Source: Tethya wilhelma (Eukaryota > Porifera > Demospongiae > Tethyida > Tethyidae). Taken from it: 64,000 nucleotides of DNA. Location: positions 62,001 to 126,000 of the forward strand of contig CAXIPT010000030.1 in assembly GCA_964030475.1 (NCBI GenBank), in the 5' to 3' direction. The position numbers and the translations under genes were made by a program. Each line of letters starts with the position of its first letter. Position 1 is the first letter of the stretch. Shown piece by piece: positions 11,012-19,954 of the stretch. The notes under the pieces are model-generated. The model saw nothing but the letters and a program-made list of their open reading frames with translations. It was not told the DNA's origin and searched no databases.

Positions 11012-11558
11012 ATGTGAATCATCTTCATCATATTCAATGAGAAAGTGTCGTTCTAAAAAGAAATAATCAGTCATAATCCATAGACTATAGTAGATTTTCC
11101 TATTACATAAGAGGTCGATCACTCTAGCAAGCGGGTCGACATATTAGGCAGGCTAAATGGGAGGGGCTGTACAGCTGCTAATCATCAAACAATAGTGATC
11201 ACAATTGCATATGAACTTAGATATAATTTAAAAATCGGTCAGTTTTCATGATAGTTTGTGGACAGCGTTCAGTTTATTTCAAGTGCAAGAACGGTTAAAA
11301 AAAACATACAGACAAGGATATTAACTGTAACCCAGCAATTGATTTGTAGTTCTAATTTTAGTTATTTTGCCATAATTATGAAAGTAAATGATGGCTGCTT
11401 GTTTCTCAGTATTGCATGCATTCTCTGGACAATTTTTGCCATCCTTACGTAAATGCAAGAGCTCTTATAGATCACACGGATAGAGCAATTGGGGACCGCT
11501 AATTACATTCTTTGTGCCCAATTAAATGCAAAGTCAGAGCTAAACCTCCATAGCTTAC
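11012..11558. other. No resolved gene; possible 3' exons of the minus-strand micro-exon gene
   Basis: Apart from a possible 15-nt minus-strand exon (SSCIY) ending at a GTAAGG donor near 11446, I see no exon I can support. Confidence 0.3.
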
Positions 11559-11701
11559 CAGAGGGACCAAGTTTGGCACATATATATCGGCTACAACAAA
11601 GCAAATCAGTTTTATATGACTCCCGACGCCTTACCAGCCAACGTTTCTGCTTCGTGTTTCTTGAGCTGCCTCTTTGTAGGATTCCTCGAAACGTAGGCCA
11701 T
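11559..11701 (-). CDS. First two exons of a small leftward gene, 3' end not resolved
   Basis: On the minus strand, ATG at 11701 in a good start context (AAGACCATGG) opens a 67-nt exon (11701-11635) reading MAYVSRNPTKRQLKKHEAET then LA, ending at the donor GTAAGG. After a 44-nt intron with acceptor TTGTTGTAG, a 32-nt exon (11590-11559) completes the split codon and reads ADIYVPNLVPL, ending at donor GTAAGC. Splice sites and frame agree, but later exons are uncertain, so the product is unknown. The basic, helical start and tiny exons resemble the two rightward genes next door. It lies head to head with the gene starting at 12374, so the 672-bp spacer may hold both promoters. Confidence 0.5.
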
Positions 11702-12373
11702 GGTCTTCTGGGGCGGGTGTCTGTACTCAAATTCAGCGGGATCCTACCTGGCTGTACTGACAAACAATGTACCTGGCTGTACTGACAGTCACAATTTCAA
11801 ACAAATTCACAATGTCATACAGACAAGAATTTACTTGCACAAAGAGCACGCACGTGTCTTAGTCAATAAGTCATGTGACCTCGGTATTGTTTATGTAGGC
11901 TATCCGCCCAGTTTAATACCAGTACAGTATCCCATTGTGTGAGTCAGAAAATCTAGCTATAGATACAGTTCTATATTTTGACTACTCTTCAAGCGAGGAG
12001 TCTGGTAGTCCAGGCTGCTGCGCCGGACTGTCCCGGGCCGGGCGCCGTCGTGCCACCGTTTCATACTCAGCCTGTCACGGCAGGCAGTTCGACAGCCTTG
12101 TGACCCCACTGCACGGTTGTGCGGTGCTTGCTAGTCATGTCAACTTTCGTTGGCCGCCAGGCCTGTTGCTCGATCACACAACCAATTAACTGAGTTGTTA
12201 ATTTTCCACAAATTTCGTACAATTTCGTATTAACGATCATGTACGGAGAGTGGTTGACCTCAGACGTTATTATACGAAATTGTACGAAATTTTATAATGC
12301 TTCGTAGGCCTTCCGAAATAGCGTGAGCTTTCGCAATACCATTCTACAATTTTGAAATCAACTAATTTAAAAA
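11702..12373. other. Spacer between head-to-head genes, with a direct repeat and a GC-rich block
   Basis: ACCTGGCTGTACTGACA occurs twice at 11745-11787. The part from about 12000 to 12170 is clearly GC-rich (CCGGACTGTCCCGGGCCGGG), unlike the rest of the window. The frame open through it is probably not a gene, as it has no splice or start support. A hairpin (12208-12294) follows. Promoter activity is an inference from position. Confidence 0.4.
12208..12294. repeat. Hairpin with about 27-bp arms
   Basis: AAATTTCGTACAATTTCG on the left is mirrored by CGAAATTGTACGAAATTT on the right, with TATTAACG facing CGTTATTATA, around a loop of about 30 bp. It could be a tiny inverted-repeat element, or it could form a cruciform just upstream of the start at 12374. 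Confidence 0.7.
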
Positions 12374-13596
12374 ATGGGGGAGAACTTGCTATCAAGGTGA
12401 GTTAGTACAAAATTATTATTGTATGCATGTATAATAGGAAATCAGACTGTAAACAATACCATTACAGAATTAATGATGTCCAAACAGTAGTGGGGCAATG
12501 TTTGTAAGTTAAAAGAGGAACTTTCACACCACATAGCTGATTATTACTGTACTCACTTTTCATGTACTTTGAAGATCTACGCTGAGGGACTACCAGTTGG
12601 ACCTGGAAGGTTAGAGTAACACATAAAATATAATTTAATAACTATCCTGTTTAATAATAATAATTTTAGAAGCAAGAGACTCTACTATTGGTAAGCAATG
12701 TGTGATAACGGTTTATGTTGACTCTACACACTCTGATATGCTACACTGGACACATAGACACGATACAGGAGCTGGAGCAGCAGCTCATGATTTTGACTAG
12801 GTAAGCTACTATCTAATAATTGCTTGCACATACTACACATCAATAATTTTTTTTATTCCCAGCGATGACGAGCTTGATGGTAAGTACGGGAAATTTTTTT
12901 TTCCAAAAATTATTTGCATACATTTGTAACTAACACTGATAATTATATTAAATTTTAATAGACACAGAACCCGACGTCATCATGATAAGGTTAGCAAGCA
13001 AATACTTTTCTTTTTCCAATCATAATAACATACACATACACTATTCTCCCCCCCCCAGCAGTGACGAGGAGCCTGATGGTAAGTTGAAAATAAATTTTAC
13101 ACTTGTATCTAACTATTTTCACTGTTTCGAAACAGAATCTGAAGTGATCGTGATAAGGTTAGCAAGCAAATACTTTTCTTTCTCTGATCAAAATAACATA
13201 CACTTTCATTATTGCCCCCCCCCCCAGCAGTGACGAGGAGCCTGATGGTGAGTTAAAAATCAATTTTGCAAAAGCATGTATCTAACTATTTTCACTGTTT
13301 CAAAACGAATCTGAAGTGATCGTGATAAGGTTAGGAAAAAATACTTAATTTTGCTTTCCCATATTATCCAGTTTGTTCTTTCTTTTCTCCAGTGACGAGG
13401 AACCTGATAGTAAGTCAAGTTGAAAATCAATTTTGTACTCTAACTGTTTTTGGCAACACTCTACATTACATTGCAAATAGGCAAGGAACCAAACATATCA
13501 AGCATGATTAAGTAAGCTAACATCTTTCTCATGATTGATCCTCTATACAATGTCATGTGAACACTATTCATATTTTTTCACAGAAAGGAAGAGTAA
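12374..13596 (+). CDS. Micro-exon gene: coiled coil plus tandem SUMO-interacting-type motifs (about 112 aa)
   Basis: Exons inferred from GT-AG borders and frame: 12374-12396, 12468-12503, 12575-12609, 12670-12690, 12758-12800, 12863-12879, 12962-12989, 13059-13078, 13136-13157, 13228-13247, 13317-13329, 13393-13409, 13481-13511 and 13584-13596. The start is MGENLLSRINDVQTVVGQ; a helical part follows (LRDYQLDLEEARDSTIDTIQ, ELEQQLMILTS); then acidic repeats DVIMISSDEEPD, SEVIVISSDEEPD and VIVISDEEPD; then the end SSMIKKEE. A run of Val/Ile followed by Ser-Asp-Glu is the classic SUMO-interacting pattern, and IKKE fits the SUMO acceptor consensus (hydrophobic-K-x-E). The exon at 13317 needs a cryptic acceptor, because its sisters' AG has become CG (AAACG at 13303-13307). 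If that exon and the next are skipped together, frame is kept. The SUMO role is inference; the gene model needs transcripts. Confidence 0.65.
12990..13480 (+). repeat. Tandem duplication of an exon pair with its introns
   Basis: Two near-identical units (12990-13157 and 13158-13329) and a diverged third (13330-13480) each hold an intron starting GTTAGCAAGCAAATAC or a variant, a TGACGAGGAGCCTGATG exon, a second intron, and (in the first two) an AATCTGAAGTGATCGTGA exon. Poly-C runs precede the acceptor in the first two. Each unit adds about 14 residues. Confidence 0.85.
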
Positions 13597-13883
13597 CTTT
13601 ATCAAAGAAGAACTAAACAGAACCTGATAGTCTATAGAGATAATTTTAATACTAATAGTATGTTATGTAGCTTGTACCAAACTTATTAAAACTTACAGTA
13701 CATTGGGTATGTGGTACGGATCATAGAGCTATGATGCCTTAAAAGTAGCTTCTATGAAAATGCAAGAACAGACTATACAGCCTACAGACAACATTATTCT
13801 ATTTAAGTTACAGCAAGCTACAGCTGCCATAAAGCATTATTAGTAGTATTCAAGTAACTACGGTTACACCACTACCAAACACA

Positions 13884-15060
13884 ATGGCTGAGTTTAGAAG
13901 GTAAGTTTTAATGAAGTGTCATTCCTTGATTACATAGTCATAACAACTATTATCATGTGCACTTATAATAAAAGGGCATCAAGAGTAGTAAGAATTAAAA
14001 GGTAAGTTAATGACCACTCAAGCTTCATGCATGATCTTGTGTAGCTAACACATGAGTAAGCAGACAATGTATGTATGTACACACATGCAGGACACCCCCT
14101 TCACATGAGGAATGGATGTAGGTCAATACTATAGCTACACTTAGAGTGTTGTCTAATAGTTGGTACTGTACTATTGAACACACAGGAGGAATCGTGAAGT
14201 AGTCATGGGGTATGTGTATAAATAATTATTATGGTGATACTTGCTAATTCCTTGATCTATGATCACTTAGATACAACCCTTTCACAAGAAGGTACGTATA
14301 CTATAGAGATTGATTAACTTTTACTTACTGGTGTAATACTCGAGTACAGGCACACAATATTCGTCACATTTTGGAACAGGTACAATCTATTTTGTCAAAA
14401 TACACAGTGTACAGTCATGTATATTCCTTATTATTCTAACAGTGGTGATGAATACCGGTAAGGTAGTTTCGAGTTGCTTACCTCAAAGTGCAGTATGCTT
14501 TACATTTCTGTAGAGTGCGGAGGGACTACCATACGCCTGCAAAGTAAGCAGTTTGGACGGTATACATAGTGTAATTATACATTACCCCATTTTCGAGAGG
14601 ATTTGCATAAGCTACAGTATTATTCTACACACTCTTATTCCATATAACCATGATTGTGCGATTCAAAATTACTCAAAAAGACAAGGGGAAAGGAGGTAAG
14701 ACATTGACACTTGCATGCTGGCATTAATAATGCTTTGACTATGGTTTTTCAGAGATCAGACACCTACAAAGAAAAGGTATAACAGAACTACAATAATTAC
14801 TATGTTCATGTGCTTGGGAGAGAAGCTAGAAACTATTCAAATTGTGCAGACTGAAGCTGCAGAAGAAAGATAAATGTGAAAAGTACGTAAAAACCACTAT
14901 CAAAATGTTCAAAGATTATGCTTTACTACTACATTCACAGCAATGAGTGCTATGACCAGGATGGGAGGTAATTCATTGACAACTGTACTTAACCTCAATA
15001 TACCACCGTTTTGTACACTTATACAGGCTTAAAAGTGTTGTAATAAAGGTTGAAAAGTAA
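13884..15060 (+). CDS. Micro-exon gene of 13 exons, all introns phase 2; small basic protein (107 aa)
   Basis: Exons: 13884-13900, 13975-14001, 14091-14117, 14186-14209, 14271-14291, 14350-14379, 14443-14457, 14514-14543, 14681-14695, 14753-14776, 14850-14882, 14941-14967 and 15027-15060 (17 to 34 nt). Introns are 56-137 bp, every donor starts GTA, and every intron falls after the second base of a codon, so the 11 internal exons are all multiples of three. The total, 324 nt, ends in TAA. The product starts MAEFRRASRVVRIKRTPPSH, passes HTIFVTFWNSGDEYR and a basic stretch (KKRLKLQKKDK), and ends LKSVVIKVEK, where IKVE fits a SUMO acceptor site. No family is recognised. The acceptors of exons 2 and 9 (AAAAG) are weak. 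The pattern recalls schistosome micro-exon genes, where optional symmetric exons create protein variety; that parallel is inference. Confidence 0.65.
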
Positions 15061-15344
15061 GGCTGCTAGATAAGAAGAGTGAATTGACTTTAGTTTTGAT
15101 TTCATTTTCTACTTTATGTACAGATGACTTGATAGTTACATGGATTTATGACTGAGTCAAAGCGCTTATGTTGCGCTAATTTTATCATTCTATTAGTAGC
15201 CCACCCCACTAAATAATTCTTACCTGCCTCTATTCTTCTATTCTTCTCGTGGGTTCCTTGTTCTTCAGCTCTTTCGCTCTCCGTTCTTCTGTCTTCTTTG
15301 GCGATAGTGTTTATAACATGCATTATTCAGATATTCCGTGTACG
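15061..15344. other. No gene seen downstream of the micro-exon gene
   Basis: Low-complexity minus-strand ORF only. No clear poly-A signal after the stop at 15060; an AATAAA lies within the last exon. Confidence 0.4.
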
Positions 15345-15618
15345 CTACATTCAAAACATTACCACAAAATTTAAAATTTCATAACACGGATAGTATACGG
15401 AAAACGTGTACTACACGTAGCAACGCATTTAATCACGTTTTTGGCGAGTAATATTGCAGTGAGCGATCGGTATAATAGAGCTCATATCTCCAAAACTACA
15501 GCGCCTAGGCGCTTCAAATTTGGAGATCGGCGAGTACAAAGGACACATTTACGGTTGCATGCGCTATCTAAAAATTCGCAGATTGCTCGAAGTGGTCGGT
15601 TTTCCAAAATTCGGTCAC
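15345..15618 (-). mobile_element. GTGACC-type element, truncated
   Basis: It ends in the inverse terminal sequence CGGTTTTCCAAAATTCGGTC then AC at 15618. The interior shares GAGCTCATATCTCCAAAACT (here) with the inverse in the copies at 19707 and 31984. The other end is missing. Confidence 0.6.
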
Positions 15619-16329
15619 ATATGTAAAACAAACCTCATATTCAAAATTTTAATTATTACGATATTGTTTTTTGTATGGGTGTCGATATGCATTTGTGTGT
15701 ATGTGTTAGAAATGGTTCAGCTGCTCTAAGGTAGTCAGAGGTCCTGTAAGTCAACAATCCTGTGTATGTGTTTGTATGTGTTTCTTTTTTATGAATAGTT
15801 TAAAGGAACTGTTTGGCTGCTCGTGTTTTTCATGGTGAGATTGTTATGCATCATCTTGGACTTATTTGGTATTGTAATTCCCAGTAGGGTAGTACTAGGT
15901 ACATATGAATGGCACGGATGCCCCATTAGTGCAGTACAAATATTGACGTGAAAAACTCTGAAAAAACTAAGTTCTTGGCACTAAATGGCTTGTTAAGCTA
16001 CCATTTATCTCTTCCTCTTTCTAATGAGCCCTAAAAGATGGCCTAAAACCATCACTAAACTACCAAACTAAAATATGCCAAACCTCTAATTTTCTCCATC
16101 TTCTTATTCTTCTTCTTACATCTTGGTTCAAATTTTTTCAAAGACCATTCACTTTTAGAAGCTGATTCTTGTACAAACAAACTTGGTTTCTTGCGGGACA
16201 GTTGCTTTTTCTAACGGTTTTTTGTGTCTCTCATTGAGTCGCTAGATACCAGGTGAAAAGCGCCTTCTTCATGTTGCGACCATTATAATGCATTATTAAT
16301 TAGCTAGCTAGCCTAACGACCATTTTGAT

Positions 16330-16990
16330 ATTTAAGTGCACCTTATTTCGAATCTATTGCCACATGCAGTGCCCCAAGTTCTGTCCTGGGAGGGAGGCTT
16401 TGCACCGACATAGCTCTGGTCTGGGCTTCTACCATTGCAGTTTGAGTCTGTACCAGCTAGGTCAACTGCTGCATTAACTCACCCCCAGATGTTGATGACC
16501 TAGGAGTAGTAGTAGTAGTACTTCTTCCATATAAGGGAGATTGAGCAGTGACACCAGTACTACTTTCTATGGTTTTAGTCAAAGGATGGGAGGAGGGCCA
16601 GACTTTACTACAGCTGATCACTGCACAATCAAAACCAGTATTAGTGTGGCTTCCTGTCTGACATTCTTTCTGGTGAGGGGTCAAATCTTCCCCATTCCCA
16701 GGGCTGCTATTATGCTCAACATGTTGCTAATCTCCTTCTCACTAAAAGACTCCTCACGGCTCCCACTCACACAGATACCATGCGACTCACTTGCACCTGC
16801 CATACCACGAGGGTCTCTCAGTGTAGCCAACCTCGCTAGGAGTTCCGCGATGGTAGCAATGTAAGCCTCTTGTTGCTGTCGTACCACTCACGCTCCCTGT
16901 CGAACTGCTGACGAGTCTCATCGAGCCACTTCAACCCCTCTAGCTCGAGCTCTCTCTCAGTGTGTCCATTTCTGTACTGTCTGCCTCATC
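16330..16990 (-). pseudogene. Dead ORF of repeat R3, copy 2
   Basis: The frame runs as in the first copy: IAELLARLATLRDPRGMAGA, then a frame change, then HQKECQTGSHTNTGFDC and TTTTTPRSSTSGGELMQQL. The coiled-coil part and the upstream FDRERE part sit in different frames, joined at GAGTGGTACGAC, as in the copy at 25842. Confidence 0.5.
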
Positions 16991-17049
16991 CACAGCACTC
17001 TGCAACTTGCTGGGTTTGTTCTTCTAACTAATTAAGGATGCGACTGATT

Positions 17050-17540
17050 GTTGGAGAAAAAGGAAGTTTTCTCACGGTAGAAATAAAGAACTTAAGTTTT
17101 TTTGAGTGAGTATGGATTTTAAAAATTTTTAAGGACACTACTCACAAAAAATGCATAGTTTGCCTTTACTAGATCAAGAGAAGCACTTTTGTGAAAATTT
17201 ACTTTTTTAACACATGGAACATTCTCTTGATGTAATAAACATTGTTAGTGAAGATCAAAATTTTCTCACGGTAGAGACAAACAACTTAGTTTTTATGAGT
17301 GACTATGGATTTAGAACATTTTCCAAGAGTAAAAAGTACACTTTTCACAAAAACGTTTATTTTGCCTTGAAAACATTTTGTAGCATAAAAGAAACACTTT
17401 TGTGAAATTTTACTTTTTTCAACACATTGAACATTCTCTTGGTGTAAAAAAACATTGTTGGTGAAAAATAAAGCTTTCTCACGGTATAGAGATAAAGAAC
17501 TTAGTTTTTTGAATGACTATGGACTTAGCGCGTTCAAAGG
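17050..17540. repeat. About 213-bp tandem repeat, R3 copy B
   Basis: Units start near 17050, 17243 and 17456 with GTTGGAGAAAAAG, GTTAGTGAAGATC and GTTGGTGAAAAAT; the last is cut at GGACTTAGCGCGTTCAAAGG. Confidence 0.75.
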
Positions 17541-18590
17541 GTTAATTTGGAAAGCTTGCAAAAATGGAAGGGGTCAAGGTTTGCCAAATGACCTGCATAC
17601 TTTTGTTCTAGCTTGAAGAGCAGCACTGCAAAAAAGCGCTTGCATGCAGGAATAGTCTCCCTGTACCTCCATAGCTATCGTCAAGCTTCTTCTACAAAGC
17701 ACTAAGAAAATAATGTGAGTTTAAAACCAAAGGTCACGACCTTGCTGTGATCGCGACCATTGAACTCTAAAAGCCTATACTTCCCCTTCCACTAATCAGA
17801 CCTGACTCTTACTTGGGAGCGCTACCTTACCTAACTACACAGCAAGTCTAAAGCTCATATCTCAAACGCTATGACTCTAAAATAAAATTGTGAAAAATAG
17901 TAGATTATGCGATTGTTTAATAGCCTTTGGAGGGTAAATCTGTCTACCGGCCCTAAAAATTTGATGCAAATTTCTAAATAATGCCCTGAACTGTTTTTTT
18001 TTTCTACCTTGAGATAAAGAGTCAGAGTCCTCTAAAATAGTGGATACAGTAAAAGGTATATTTAGATGTGTTTTGGTTATTGTTACAGGAATATGCAAAT
18101 ACTCTTTGTCTTACTTATGCATGCTTACTGTACATATTGTGTCTTTTCTCATAGGTAGTAAGAAGACACGTCAGACAAGTCTCAAGGAAACTCATCTATT
18201 CATGCACAGGCAAGTATCCGAACCCATTAACAATGTTTGAGGTTGGTGCAGTCATGTTCCCAGTATGGTAGTACAGGGTACCTAGGATTACCGATCAGGG
18301 TAATACAAATATTCACACCAATAACTCTGCAAAAACTGAGCGCTTATAACCAAAAAGCTTCCAAAGCTACTTATTACAGGTCCAGGCCTAAATCTAGCGC
18401 TAAAGTACCAAACCTCCAATTTTCTCCATCTTTTATCATGGCTTAATGTTTCTCAAAAGACTGTTCACTTTCAGAAGGTGATTCTTGAACGAAGAAACTA
18501 GGTATCTTATTCTTCACATTCTTTGGGTATTGGTTTTTCATGTCTCTTGTTAGGTGGCTAGATATCAGACAAAAAGCATCTTCTCCATGT

Positions 18591-19468
18591 GTGAGGCTCC
18601 AAGCGAAAACAGGTCGTTTGGGAAATTGTTGTTTTTAGAGTAAAATCCGGTTTTAGTTTATTTCGTGTTTTTACGGTAATTTTTTTACTGCACAGATGCT
18701 TTGCGCTACATATCAGCATGCTCCACGCAAAATTTAAGGGCTGGAGCTGCCTTTGTTGCAGATATAGACCGTAGTTAGCCCTGTTCATTTTTATTTAGTT
18801 GCTAACACGGAGAACTGTTGCTATGCTGTGCGACAGATTGTAGTGAATATTGATAAGCTAGGCAGCTGCCACTACAATGAATTGTTATTCAATGTTTTTG
18901 GTGCTCTACAAACTGACTGATTCAGAATTTTTCTACAGCAGATGGACAGAAAGGTAAGCTTAAGCTATATATGTGCTTGTCCAATCCAAGCGCTTAGCTT
19001 TCTACTCATAAGTATTGCCTCTCCCTGTACGCGATTGCGTACAGGTTATTTTTGAGGCTTATCTTAGTTCTTAGAACTTACTGTACCTAGAATTTATATC
19101 TCTACTAACAAGCGCTTACCTCCTCGAGTCCAGTCGGTCTTCTTTCCCAGCTACTCACTTCTCACTAAATAATTTGTCCCCACGTGGCTGGCTGTGGTAA
19201 TATTCAGCATGTACTATACATGATCTAATTAAGATACGGAGAGTATACGGACTGCCCATAGTTTACCTAACAACAACTTTACAACCTTTTTTCTAGGAAG
19301 GCACGAGTAGAGGCAGGGCTGCTTGCAAGTGCTATATCTGGAAAACTACTATAGCTATGCCCATCAAATTTTTATATGCGCTTTCTGGGAAGGCCTAGAT
19401 ACATATGGAATAGCTAACTTAAAATTCATGGAAATTCCCAAACATCCGGTTTTCGCTTGGAGCCTCAC
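18591..19468. mobile_element. GTGAGGC-type inverted-repeat element, full length
   Basis: The left end is GTGAGGCTCCAAGCGAAAAC and the right end is its inverse with few changes (GTTTTCGCTTGGAGCCTCAC read with one difference), over about 35 bp. It splits an R1 unit: AAAGCATCTTCTCCAT lies left and ATATGTCAGCCATTTATTTC right, which are adjacent in undisturbed copies such as 23730 in similar form. No ORF. A second copy is at 31618-33553. Confidence 0.75.
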
Positions 19469-19706
19469 ATATGTCAGCCATTTATTTCTACAGTAGTGCA
19501 TAATTGATAAGCTACTCGAAATTCAAATCGATGACCCTTTAAGTAAGTGTGCATTATTTGGAATCTGAATATTTGCTGCCTGCCTATTATTCCCAGAACG
19601 GTAGTACTGGGTACACAGGAATGGCACGGATGGCCCATTAGCGCAATACAAATATTCACGCGAATAACTCAAAAAACTGAGTGCTTAGCTTCTAAAGCTA
19701 CCATTT
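19469..19706 (+). repeat. R1 repeat, rest of the split copy and the start of the next
   Basis: GACCCTTTAAGTAAGTGTGC closes the interrupted unit; CCCAGAACGGTAGTACTGGG and GGAATGGCACGGATGGCCCA open the next one. Confidence 0.7.
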
Positions 19707-19954
19707 GTGACCAAATTTTGGAAAACTGACCACTTCAAGCAATCTGCGAATTTTAAGATAGCGATTGCATTGTAATCTACGTCATTGCAGCTAGCTATTT
19801 TCCAAAATTGAAGTGGCTAAGCACTATAGTTTTGGAGATATGAGCTCAAATATAACGACCGTTCATTCCAATTTTACTCGCTAAAATTGTAATCGAATAT
19901 GTTGCTAAGTGTGAGTACACGAAATCCGTATACTATCTGTGTTAGAACGAATTT
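19707..19954 (+). mobile_element. GTGACC-type element, left part, cut by a hAT insertion
   Basis: It starts GTGACCAAATTTTGGAAAAC, matches 31984 onward through CTACGTCATTGCAGCTAGCT and CCGTATACTATC, and stops where the hAT end CAGTGGCCTAGC begins at 19955. Confidence 0.7.

Larger units (their letters stand above)
15619..18590 (+). repeat. Composite repeat R3, copy B
   Basis: It has the same order of parts as copy A and continues past TTACAGGAATATGCAAATAC into a segment with GACACGTCAGACAAGTCTCA and a second, diverged R1 unit (18250-18590, GATTACCGATCAGGGTAATA). The R1 units at 15880 and 18250 point the same way and flank the rest. The empty site for the hAT at 5633 lies in this copy, near 15759-15780. 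Confidence 0.8.

Noticed and set aside
12000..12180. Possible structured RNA gene or tRNA-derived SINE in the GC-rich block
   Set aside because: I could not find tRNA A and B box patterns or a cloverleaf; left as unexplained sequence.
11489..12189. Plus-strand ORFs across the spacer before the micro-exon gene
   Set aside because: They overlap the better-supported minus-strand exons and the GC-rich block, and have no splice or motif support.
16885..16900. A 16-nt intron (GTGAGTGGTACGACAG) in the R3 ORF
   Set aside because: It has GT-AG ends but is too short for animal splicing, and removing it does not restore the frame.
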